28,284 bases of DNA, taken from the IMG/VR virus record IMGVR_UViG_3300009164_000277, positions 1 to 28,284 of that record. The stretch is one strand, 5' to 3'. This DNA is from a virus. The notes under the pieces were generated by a model. It was given only the letters and a program-made list of their open reading frames with translations. It had not been told where the DNA came from and ran no database searches. This document shows positions 1 to 7,020 of the stretch, piece after piece (position 1 is the stretch's first letter; every line of letters begins with the position of its first letter). The position numbers and the translations under genes are program-made.

Positions 1-86
1 CTTTGCTCGGGGGTTTCATTTATATACCCCCTTGATAAGAAAAGCCTACTCTCATCATTTAACCAATAATATTTTTCTTTATTCAT
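1..86 (-). CDS. nrdA: Ribonucleotide reductase large subunit NrdA, N-terminal fragment (cut by window edge)
   Basis: An ATG at 86-84 opens a reading frame of 28 codons that runs off the left edge without a stop. The peptide begins MNKEKYYWLNDESRLFL and continues SRGYINETPEQ, which resembles the N-terminus of class I ribonucleotide reductase alpha chains (tyrosine/tryptophan, then a fl-x-rGYi-x-x-x-TPEq pattern). It starts 12 bases after the nrdB stop codon on the same strand, as expected for the partner subunit that holds the nucleotide-reducing site. The upstream sequence is A-rich with no Shine-Dalgarno. The identification rests on 28 residues plus the neighbour, so it is good but not certain. 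Nothing can be said about the active site or about inteins further on. Confidence 0.75.
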   Translation of the reverse strand, partial: MNKEKYYWLNDESRLFLSRGYINETPEQ

Positions 87-98
87 TTTGTTTGTTTT

Positions 99-2057
99 TT
101 AAAATAAATCATCTTCTGTTATGCTCTTGCTTTTCTTATTATAATCCACCGATTTTTTATAGAAAAAATCCCCCTCCTTTGTTGATAAAATCTCCACATC
201 AAACCATAACGTCTTCTCAATCTCTGTAAAATCAACCTCAAATACTGGCTTCATTCCAATTCTATTTAATGAATTGTTAAATCTATTTTGAATGAAATGT
301 TTAATTGTATCTTTTGATAAGAAACTTAACTCTCCATTCTCAAATATCCAATCTAGTATTCCACATTCAGCAGCATATGCTTTATGGCAAGCAGAAACAA
401 TCAGTTGCTCAAATTCATCATCAAACCATTCTGGATTTTCTTCCTTAATAATATTAATAAGTTCTGATCCAAAATTACCATGAATTTCTTCTTCCTTTGA
501 TGTGGCTTCAACCACATTTGAAATACCCTTGAATAGATTTTTCTCCTTATTAAAGGACATCATAATCAAGAACTGGCTAAATAAACTCACATGCTCAATA
601 AACAATGAAAATAATAATACAGACTTTGTGTACATTTTATTCTCCTTACTCCTTGTTCCATCCAAATATTTTGATAGATAACCAATTCTATTCTTTATGG
701 CAGGAATTTCAATAACTGTCTGAAACTCATTTTCCAATCCAAGAATTCTTAATAATTGCGCATAAGCATCCTTATGTCTTACTTCCGAATTTCCTGAAAT
801 TAAAACTTTATCATTATATCTAGTTACAATACATCCAGTTGGAACTGTGACACAATAAATATTACCATCATAATCCTCAATAGTTGGTCTGTATGTTATT
901 GAGGAATAAGGTTCTACATTTACAAAATTAATAGCATAAACATCTTTATAAGAATCTTTCCTATTATCTACTGAAGTCCCCATATTAGCCCTATATCCTG
1001 CTAGAAATCCTATTGCCTGAACCTTATCAGCACATGATTTATTAGTGGTTGAATATCTAATAAGACAATTCTTGGCATTACCCTTACCTTCTAATCTAGT
1101 CCCATCCCATTCAATCAATTCTTCAATAAAGGAATTACACCACTTTTCAGACTTATCAGATAAATCAACCCAATCAAATTGTTTAAGATCATAATCAATA
1201 GGAAAGTCTATCTCATATTTAACATATTCAGGTCTTGATGTATTATACTCTCTATAAGTTAATCCAGACTCTAAAATAAGGTTTTTAAGCCTAGTTTTTT
1301 TCCTTTCTTTTTTAACCCCAATTTCATATGTATTAGTATTTGAATCTGAACCCCTTCTTACTTTCTCACCATTTTTATCCCAGAATCTAGCAGAACCATC
1401 GGCTTGAATGGCAATTCTCAATCTTTCAATAGTTGTTAATTCATCAACACCCTCATTAACAAATTTACCAGAAAAAGGTAGTTTCATATCACTACTAAAA
1501 GCATTAATATCTTTAATAGCCCTTTTTATAATATTACCACTCCTAGTTTTGTAGTAAATGTTATGGTTGGGGGTAAGCAATGCACTATAAGTTTGGTTCT
1601 CAATCCTGTGCATTTTTCCCTTGTAAGGTTCATTTATAACATTACTTGGTAAAACAGATGTCATTGTATTGGTTTCTAAATCATATTGAATAACTTCTGT
1701 ATTAGTATCAATATCTTTAAAGTTAACCCAGCCTTTTGGTGTTAATATTTCTGTACCTTCACCATGACACTCGGCAAATGTCATACCAACATCACCAATT
1801 TCAGTTATGGGCATTCTCTTATACAAGTCAGCCCAGAATGTTTTTACATTAACCTCAATTTGTGCAATTGCCAACATTGACCTCTTAATAACTTCCCTCT
1901 CCTCATTTGATATTTTTGTCTTATAATCATCAATATCAGTGGTGAAATTGAACTCGGAATGAATCCAGTATGAGTGCCTAATAGCATCCTTATAAGCCAA
2001 TAAGGATGGATATTCATAAGGTAAAATATTTACCCTTTTTTCAAAAATGTTCTTCAT
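99..2057 (-). CDS. nrdB: Ribonucleotide reductase small subunit NrdB precursor, interrupted by an intein
   Basis: The product makes the diiron-tyrosyl radical used by NrdA to convert ribonucleotides to deoxyribonucleotides for phage DNA synthesis. The 652-residue precursor splits into an N-extein (1-96), an intein (97-423) and a C-extein (424-652). The spliced protein would be 325 residues, normal for class I NrdB. Class I features are visible: E68 in the first ligand helix, SEVRH at 424-428 (equivalent to the E115/H118 ligands of E. coli), radical tyrosine candidate Y432 four residues after H428, a glutamate in the LFIEHVSLF helix, and EEIH near 523-526. The C-terminus ends in TEDDLF, an acidic-hydrophobic tail of the kind that docks on NrdA. 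An ATATTTAT element lies 23 nt upstream of the ATG. nrdA follows directly. Confidence 0.93.
   Translation of the reverse strand: MKNIFEKRVNILPYEYPSLLAYKDAIRHSYWIHSEFNFTTDIDDYKTKISNEEREVIKRSMLAIAQIEVNVKTFWADLYKRMPITEIGDVGMTFAECHGEGTEILTPKGWVNFKDIDTNTEVIQYDLETNTMTSVLPSNVINEPYKGKMHRIENQTYSALLTPNHNIYYKTRSGNIIKRAIKDINAFSSDMKLPFSGKFVNEGVDELTTIERLRIAIQADGSARFWDKNGEKVRRGSDSNTNTYEIGVKKERKKTRLKNLILESGLTYREYNTSRPEYVKYEIDFPIDYDLKQFDWVDLSDKSEKWCNSFIEELIEWDGTRLEGKGNAKNCLIRYSTTNKSCADKVQAIGFLAGYRANMGTSVDNRKDSYKDVYAINFVNVEPYSSITYRPTIEDYDGNIYCVTVPTGCIVTRYNDKVLISGNSEVRHKDAYAQLLRILGLENEFQTVIEIPAIKNRIGYLSKYLDGTRSKENKMYTKSVLLFSLFIEHVSLFSQFLIMMSFNKEKNLFKGISNVVEATSKEEEIHGNFGSELINIIKEENPEWFDDEFEQLIVSACHKAYAAECGILDWIFENGELSFLSKDTIKHFIQNRFNNSLNRIGMKPVFEVDFTEIEKTLWFDVEILSTKEGDFFYKKSVDYNKKSKSITEDDLF
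789..1769 (-). mobile_element. Intein with LAGLIDADG homing endonuclease domain inside NrdB
   Basis: This in-frame insertion encodes 327 residues, precursor positions 97-423. It begins with the nucleophile C97 in CHGEGTEILTPKGWVNF, a typical splicing block A. Block B is visible as TPNH (T162, H165). The C-terminal splice region reads YCVTVPTG, then KVLISGN, followed by Ser+1 of the C-extein. The penultimate residue is Gly instead of the usual His, which occurs in other inteins but is the minority form. Two LAGLIDADG-like helices, LRIAIQADG (213-221) and FIEELIEWDG (310-319), mark a homing endonuclease. The acidic residue ending each helix (D220, D318) is kept, so the nuclease may be active. 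Both junctions were checked codon by codon: TGT at 1769-1767 and AAT at 791-789. Confidence 0.92.
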
Positions 2058-2080
2058 ATTCTTTTCTTTATTTGGTTAAA

Positions 2081-2090
2081 ATAAATATAA
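2081..2090 (-). promoter_or_regulatory. ATATTTAT element upstream of nrdB
   Basis: On the coding strand TTATATTTAT ends 23 nt before the nrdB ATG. It shares the ATATTTAT core with elements before the tail genes but lacks the preceding G. It lies inside a short GGTT...AACC inverted repeat. In DNA this AT-rich a chance match is quite possible. Confidence 0.25.
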
Positions 2091-2135
2091 AACCAAGAAA
2101 TAAAAGTATCAAATTTTAAATGTAAAATCATATTT

Positions 2136-3503
2136 TTATAAAAAATTATCTGTTTTCTTTGCTAATAATTCTTTAATCCTTTCTTTCTTTTTCTCAACTT
2201 GCTGTTCTTCAAAACCTAAGAATGTTGCCGTGGTATCCGTATCAATTTCAAGCATTTCATTGTCAAATTTGCAATTCTCAAATACAATGCCATCTTTTCC
2301 TATCCTCGATTTAGTTATCGCAACAGTTGCTAGGTTCATCTCTTTTTGTTGTAAACTCTTTGCTATACTAATGATAACATGACCTACTTGCGCTTTCTTT
2401 ATCGAACCCCCCATCTGGTCATTCGTTACCACTTGTGAAGATATTGATGACCTATTACCTTGTGTGCCAAGCCATCCAGCAATATTCAGTTCATGACACA
2501 TTGCCTCAAAATGACGTATAACAGATCCCTCGTTTTTCCACTCATCATTACCTTGTCTATCAGGTACAACACAATCAATATAATCCAAGACAACCAAGTC
2601 AAGTTTTATCCCATCAGCAATTACCTTTCTAATTTGATTCTTAATCTGATTCATAGTTAAAGTATCAGATGGCAATTTCTTTAGAATTAACTTATTAGTA
2701 TGATTTTCTTTTATTTTATTAACCGTATCATAAACTATATCCTTATGATTTGGTAACTCATCTGGGGATATCTTAGTCCAAAGAGTTAAATGCTTTCTTT
2801 GTATAATCTTGGGGTTATCCTCAAAGAATATATGCAAAACATTATAGTTGTTATTGAAAGCCGTATTTGCAACCAAGGTCAATAGAGTCGATTTGCCGAT
2901 GCCTGGGCCTGCGAATATAATACCAACCTCACCCTTGGCTAAACCCCCCTTTAAGAGGACGTCTATGCCCTTAACACCCATTGGTATGGGGTGTCTATAA
3001 TCCTCGTCAAGAACGTCAACCAAATCATTAAATACCTCAAACCCATTGGATTCTTTAACCCCCACTTGGAGGGCGTATCTTAATAATTCTTCTAGTTGGT
3101 CATAAGATTCAAAATCACCTTCATTAATAACCTTTTGAGCTTTCTCCAGAACAATCTTAACCTCTTCTTGTTTGCAGAATTTTAAAGCCTTGTCTTGAAC
3201 TATCTCAACACCATCAAGAGGCGCATTTCTTACTTTTGTAATAGTATCAATTACAATCTTTAATGCTAACTCTTGACTAATTTCAGATTTCGCAACAACT
3301 TCCAAAGTATCGAAGTTGGGGGAAGTTTCGTATTTTGAATAGTATTCTTTAATCATTTGTATGATTAACTTGAAATATTTATTATCAAAATAGGTAACTT
3401 TTATAAAATCAATTATTGCTCTGGCAAATTCTTTATCCAAAATAATTTGGTTAATTAATTGCAACTGGAACGTTTGTCCCAAGTAATCAAAATTTTTGGA
3501 CAT
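2136..3503 (-). CDS. 41: Replicative DNA helicase, gp41/DnaB family
   Basis: This is a hexameric 5'-3' helicase expected to unwind the replication fork and interact with the phage primase. The protein has 455 residues, close to T4 gp41 (475). It has a helical N-terminal part (about 1-150) and a RecA-like motor domain. Walker A is AGPGIGKST at 198-206 (K204), after GLAKGEVGIIF. Walker B is LVVLDYID at 303-310 (D307). A sensor-like GWLGTQGNRSS motif follows near 343-353 with Q348. Further on, QMGGSIKKAQVGHVIISI and AITKSRIGKDG match the end of the DnaB fold, including a candidate arginine finger. It starts at ATG 3503, 13 nt after the stop of the 151-residue gene, so it is probably cotranscribed with the recombination genes. 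Confidence 0.92.
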   Translation of the reverse strand: MSKNFDYLGQTFQLQLINQIILDKEFARAIIDFIKVTYFDNKYFKLIIQMIKEYYSKYETSPNFDTLEVVAKSEISQELALKIVIDTITKVRNAPLDGVEIVQDKALKFCKQEEVKIVLEKAQKVINEGDFESYDQLEELLRYALQVGVKESNGFEVFNDLVDVLDEDYRHPIPMGVKGIDVLLKGGLAKGEVGIIFAGPGIGKSTLLTLVANTAFNNNYNVLHIFFEDNPKIIQRKHLTLWTKISPDELPNHKDIVYDTVNKIKENHTNKLILKKLPSDTLTMNQIKNQIRKVIADGIKLDLVVLDYIDCVVPDRQGNDEWKNEGSVIRHFEAMCHELNIAGWLGTQGNRSSISSQVVTNDQMGGSIKKAQVGHVIISIAKSLQQKEMNLATVAITKSRIGKDGIVFENCKFDNEMLEIDTDTTATFLGFEEQQVEKKKERIKELLAKKTDNFL

Positions 3504-3516
3504 TTAAAATGATTTA

Positions 3517-3972
3517 TTAGTTAGATAATAAATTTTTCTCTAAATACTCGTGGGTTAGATTAGGACTAACTAACACCGATGTTAATTCTTTTAAATAATC
3601 TTTAATGAAAGGTCTAACATCAACTGTGTATCTAACTTTTGGAGGATACAATTTACCATCAATAATTCTATGAGAAACTAGTTGGTCTGCTATCTTAATA
3701 TAAATATTAAAATGTTCAACACCATCTGTTGAAGATGTATTCATAACATCTGGATCCATTGTAATAGTTGTTTGGTTTTCAGTCAAATACTGAACTGCTT
3801 TAGTTTTCAAAAACCAAGATAATTCTTCAGCAAAATACCTTACAGATTCGTATAACTCATAGGATTTCTTAACATTAGGATTAATGTTTTTTACATTCAA
3901 AAATCTTTGCACAATAATGTTCTCATTAAGCGTAAGTAAGAATTCAACTTTTGTTACATCAGTTTGTTTCAT
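3517..3972 (-). CDS. Unidentified protein between nuclease and helicase genes
   Basis: I do not recognise this 151-residue protein. It has no signal peptide, membrane segment or cysteine. It looks like a compact alpha/beta protein: a beta-type start (KVEFLLTLNENIIVQRFL), a helical middle with SYELYESVRYFAEELSWFL, a strand-rich part, and a C-terminal helix (PFIKDYLKELTSVL). It lies between the RNase H and helicase genes, with 21 and 13 nt spacers, so a role in replication or recombination is likely. In T4 the helicase loader gp59 and the transcription factor gp33 are encoded near rnh and 32, but I see no motif linking this protein to either. Confidence 0.75.
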   Translation of the reverse strand: MKQTDVTKVEFLLTLNENIIVQRFLNVKNINPNVKKSYELYESVRYFAEELSWFLKTKAVQYLTENQTTITMDPDVMNTSSTDGVEHFNIYIKIADQLVSHRIIDGKLYPPKVRYTVDVRPFIKDYLKELTSVLVSPNLTHEYLEKNLLSN

Positions 3973-3993
3973 CGTTTTTTTTTGTTTTAATTA

Positions 3994-4983
3994 TTAATTT
4001 TTTTTCTCTTTTCTACTCAATTTCATAAATGGTCTAATAAAATCGACCCAAGCATCATCCTTCTTTGGAAGGAATTTAAAGAACCCATCTTCATTCATTA
4101 ACTTCAATAAGTTCTTATAACTTCTATCAGTTGGGTCTAACTTATCTTTGCAAACCTCATTAACCATTTCTTTGCCATTATCCGTTATTAACGGATTTTT
4201 TAAATCAATTATTCTGCCAATTTTATCAAAAAATTCCTCCCCAACAAAACCAGATTTGCTAATACCTAATACCAAATTATCCAGAGATTTATTCTTTTTT
4301 TCTTCAAGTAAAACTTTCGCTTCATTTAATATTTCATCCAACTGGTAATCTCTCTTCTCAAAGTTTGGAAAAAATGCTTTTAACTTCTTCTCACCAAAAT
4401 TTGATATCCCATCAATATTATCGGAAGTATCCCCCACAATTACTTTATAAATATAGACATTATTATGTGGTATGTCAATATCCTTAAAATGAATCAAATC
4501 CCCATTCTTACTATACGTCTTTGAACTTGGTGAATATACTGTTACATTTTCTCCAATTAATTGGGTTAAATCTTTGTCCGCTGAAAATATAATCATCTTT
4601 TCACCTTCGGCTATCTGTGTATAATAAGCAATTAAATCATCTGCCTCGTTCTGATTCGCCTGGCATTGCCTAACAAAAACTTCTTCAAGATAACTTTTAA
4701 CTCTTTCTCTCTGGTATAAATAAGATTCATACTTGTGGTCATCCATAGAAATTTTACGGTTCTCTTTGTACTTGGGGTATATCTGTTTTCTTATTAATGA
4801 GTTTTCATTGCCATCCCAAAATACAACAACTTTATCGTGATTATGTTTTTCAAGAAATAATCTAATTGTATTTAAAAAATGGAAAACCCCGCCAATGTGC
4901 TTACCATCAGCGTAATATTCTCTTACTCCGTGGAAACCTATTGTAAATAAGTTGTTGCCATCAATTAGCAGGGTTTTCTTCAT
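3994..4983 (-). CDS. rnh: RNase H / 5'-3' exonuclease, FEN family (T4 Rnh-like)
   Basis: A flap/5' nuclease expected to remove RNA primers and short flaps from lagging-strand fragments. I place the start at ATG 4983, one base after the uvsX stop (TAA-c-ATG), giving 329 residues. A TTG at 4992 would add three residues but overlaps uvsX. FEN metal-binding acids appear in order: D8 (LLIDGNN), D57 (VVFWDG), E113/D115/D116 (NEADDLI), D136/D138 (FSADKDLTQL) and D185/D188 (GDTSDN). The DNA-binding helix-hairpin helix follows as DGISNFGEKK. The basic motif IYPKYKENRK (68-77) corresponds to the arch region. Length is close to T4 RNase H (305). Every expected catalytic acid is present. Confidence 0.93.
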   Translation of the reverse strand: MKKTLLIDGNNLFTIGFHGVREYYADGKHIGGVFHFLNTIRLFLEKHNHDKVVVFWDGNENSLIRKQIYPKYKENRKISMDDHKYESYLYQRERVKSYLEEVFVRQCQANQNEADDLIAYYTQIAEGEKMIIFSADKDLTQLIGENVTVYSPSSKTYSKNGDLIHFKDIDIPHNNVYIYKVIVGDTSDNIDGISNFGEKKLKAFFPNFEKRDYQLDEILNEAKVLLEEKKNKSLDNLVLGISKSGFVGEEFFDKIGRIIDLKNPLITDNGKEMVNEVCKDKLDPTDRSYKNLLKLMNEDGFFKFLPKKDDAWVDFIRPFMKLSRKEKKN

Positions 4984-4984
4984 G

Positions 4985-5989
4985 TTATTCAAAGATTATA
5001 GCGTCTTCATCGTCTTTTTCTGAAAAGGTAATATCGCCATCTCCAGACAAAATACCATTCCAATATTGTGAATATTCTTTTTTATATTTTTCAATGGCCT
5101 CTTTTGTATCTGGCAAATATCCTTGGGGTACAGCTAGTATCTTACCATCTTTATACGCAATACCTGTAACGTGGTTTTTCAATATTGAAACCTTTGTTCT
5201 AATAGCATAAGAAACAGTTCTTCCATTCTTTGTTGCCGTTATATGGTTAATACCAGAGTTCTTTTGATTTCCAAATAAGAATATTAAAGAAGATGCCAAC
5301 CAAAGTGCCTCACCACCTTTTGCCTTAATTGTCGGCTGGCCAAATGGTGAATCTGGTAATTCAACCCAAGGTTGATTGATTGCAATTAATGTATTGTGAT
5401 AAGGATAATCTTCCTTCTTTGATTTTGATATCCTAGAATGTATTCCCATACCAACCTTATCAGCTAAAACCGCTGCATTGTGCATCTTACCGCCTTTACC
5501 CTCGTATGTCATCTTACAAGGTATTGAACCAATACTATCAATTAGAAAGAGAATAGAGTATGGTAAATCGCCTTTTTCTTGCGTATCTAAAATTTCATTT
5601 ATAAATTCAGTCATTTGTTCAATATAATCAAATGAATCATTAAAAATAAAATCCCCATCCCATTCACCATCCTCATTTATTTGCGCACTCAAGCCCAATT
5701 CAACAGCATGTGCCCAATTCCATTTTTTCTCTGTAATAATAAAAACTGGTAAATGTCCTTTCTTTTGTGCGTCAGCAGCAGCCATTATCATAGCAGTTGT
5801 TTTACTAGTATTGGAATGCCCCAAGAACATACTTATCCCCCCCATAACAGGACCAGGCACACCACAAGCGTTATAAAAAGGCTCACCACAAGAATAATAA
5901 TCTTCTGGTTTATACTTTGTCTTTGTAGAAAACTTATCCTTAATAGCATCAATAGTATTTACCGATGCTTTTTTCTTTATTCCTGCCAT
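4985..5989 (-). CDS. uvsX: UvsX/RecA-like strand-exchange recombinase
   Basis: This recombinase is expected to form filaments on single-stranded DNA and drive recombination-dependent replication together with gp32. I choose ATG 5989, giving 334 residues (MAGIKKKASV...). The frame can be extended to a GTG at 6025, but that codon sits inside the leader stem-loop. Walker A is GHSNTSKT at 57-64 (K63), a variant like the divergent P-loop of T4 UvsX. Walker B is LFLIDSIGS with D151. LIAINQPW (201-208) matches the RecA loop that contacts DNA and senses nucleotide. The C-terminus is acidic. It abuts rnh by one base and follows gp32, matching the functional pairing seen in T4-like phages. Confidence 0.9.
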   Translation of the reverse strand: MAGIKKKASVNTIDAIKDKFSTKTKYKPEDYYSCGEPFYNACGVPGPVMGGISMFLGHSNTSKTTAMIMAAADAQKKGHLPVFIITEKKWNWAHAVELGLSAQINEDGEWDGDFIFNDSFDYIEQMTEFINEILDTQEKGDLPYSILFLIDSIGSIPCKMTYEGKGGKMHNAAVLADKVGMGIHSRISKSKKEDYPYHNTLIAINQPWVELPDSPFGQPTIKAKGGEALWLASSLIFLFGNQKNSGINHITATKNGRTVSYAIRTKVSILKNHVTGIAYKDGKILAVPQGYLPDTKEAIEKYKKEYSQYWNGILSGDGDITFSEKDDEDAIIFE

Positions 5990-6015
5990 ATATTTTTTTG
6001 ATTTAAGAAGAGATA

Positions 6016-6058
6016 TTTTTTGCACAAAGTACCATAAAACAATACTTTGCGCAAAAAA
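6016..6058 (-). promoter_or_regulatory. Long stem-loop in the uvsX leader
   Basis: Arms 6016-6031 (TTTTTTGCACAAAGTA) and 6043-6058 pair over 16 positions with one mismatch around an 11-nt loop. It lies between the gp32 stop and the uvsX start. In the mRNA direction the U-run is on the 5' arm and the A-run on the 3' arm, so it does not look like an intrinsic terminator. A role in RNA stability, processing or translational control is more likely. Confidence 0.55.
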
Positions 6059-6073
6059 TCTATTTTAGTTTAA

Positions 6074-6934
6074 TTAAAATGGTAAATCATCATCAGCATA
6101 GTCCGCATCATCAACAATAACACTTGATTTTTGAACTGTTGCATTTTTTGCAACGGTTGCCCCACCACCAAAAGAATTGTCATCACTTGTTGTGTTTAAA
6201 TACACAAATTTACCTAGATTATTATCCCATTGTGGGGTCTCCCCTCTGCCAATAGCTTCTAAATATTCTTTTGGTTTTTTTGTATAAACATCTTTCCAAG
6301 TCGATTCATCGTTTGACCATTTTTTAACTAACTCCGCATCAGTCGATAATGGCGTTGGGTCATCAAACATAATTGTTGAAACTGTTGTATATTCTTTACC
6401 TTTTGGGGTTTTAGTTTTAACTAAATCAATAATTAAATCTCTACCATTATCTATATCGGTAATATCCCCCTTTGTTCTGATAATTGGAATAATCTTATCT
6501 AAGATACCATCTTTCTTGTAGTTATGCTTAAATCTCCAATACTTCGGACCATCTTCCTCGTGGTCTCTATCAATCACCTTTAACACATAGAATAATCTTG
6601 GCTTATATTCTTTAGCCATTTCTTCATCTTCCTTTTTACCAGTTGCTCTTAGAGTGTTGTAAATGTCAGTTAATGGTGAAGCTTCATTGTCATTCAAACC
6701 TGGGTCATAAAATTTTTGAGTGTAACCTTTAACTCTAACTTCGTGGAAATGAGCCTCTTTAAAAGGAGTGCTACCATCAATTGTCGGTAAAATTCTAATT
6801 CGTCTCTGTCCAGTAGTTTCTTTCTCGCTTAGTAATAATGTAAAATACCTCTTCATCCTCTCCTCTTCCGTTAATTGGGTCTTCCCCTTTTGATTTTTGT
6901 CATACTGCGCCATAATGGCATCTAAACTTCCCAT
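6074..6934 (-). CDS. 32: Single-stranded DNA-binding protein, gp32-like
   Basis: Coats single-stranded DNA and organises the replication and recombination proteins encoded downstream. I set the start at ATG 6934 (MGSLDAIMAQYDKNQKGK), giving 286 residues (T4 gp32 has 301). A longer frame to 7009 would run back through the intergenic promoter region and into the terminator, so I reject it. The N-terminal part carries a basic stretch, then TGQRRIRILP as the start of the OB-type core. The C-terminus is acidic and ends DDADYADDDLPF, like bacterial SSB tails. No cysteine is present, so the zinc site of T4 gp32 (one His, three Cys) is missing. The identification rests on overall pattern, size and position before uvsX. 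Confidence 0.8.
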   Translation of the reverse strand: MGSLDAIMAQYDKNQKGKTQLTEEERMKRYFTLLLSEKETTGQRRIRILPTIDGSTPFKEAHFHEVRVKGYTQKFYDPGLNDNEASPLTDIYNTLRATGKKEDEEMAKEYKPRLFYVLKVIDRDHEEDGPKYWRFKHNYKKDGILDKIIPIIRTKGDITDIDNGRDLIIDLVKTKTPKGKEYTTVSTIMFDDPTPLSTDAELVKKWSNDESTWKDVYTKKPKEYLEAIGRGETPQWDNNLGKFVYLNTTSDDNSFGGGATVAKNATVQKSSVIVDDADYADDDLPF

Positions 6935-6988
6935 ACTTATGTTTTTTGATTTATTATTTAATACTACAAGTATAGGAAACTTTATGAC
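6935..6988 (-). promoter_or_regulatory. Likely promoter/leader region of gp32
   Basis: This gap follows a strong terminator and must hold the gp32 promoter. On the coding strand TTGTCA and TAGTAT are spaced by 18 nt, an acceptable sigma-70-like arrangement. TATACTTG resembles the Bacteroidota TAnnTTTG box but has no well-spaced partner. The ATATTTAT element of the tail genes is absent. The exact promoter is uncertain. Confidence 0.35.
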
Positions 6989-6989
6989 A

Positions 6990-7020
6990 AAAAAAAAGGG
7001 GTTATTCACCCCTTTTTTTT
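6990..7020 (-). terminator. Intrinsic terminator between the tail module and gp32
   Basis: A near-perfect hairpin has eight A, GGGGT, a 5-nt loop, ACCCC and eight T on the plus strand, giving a 13-bp stem. Read on the minus strand it is a GC stem followed by a T-run, right at the stop codon (7021-7019) of the 237-residue gene. It could work in both directions. It cleanly separates the tail genes from the replication block. Confidence 0.85.

Noticed and set aside
9-35. GGGGG...CCCCC inverted repeat at the left edge
   Set aside because: It lies inside the nrdA coding frame with no following T-run, so it is most simply codon content.
5990-6025. GTG start adding 12 residues to UvsX
   Set aside because: The GTG lies within the leader stem-loop; ATG 5989 gives a normal UvsX-like start.
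6935-7009. 25-residue N-terminal extension of the gp32-like protein
   Set aside because: The extension runs through the promoter gap and into the terminator stem, and the encoded residues are hydrophobic and unlike a gp32 N-terminus. ATG 6934 is preferred.
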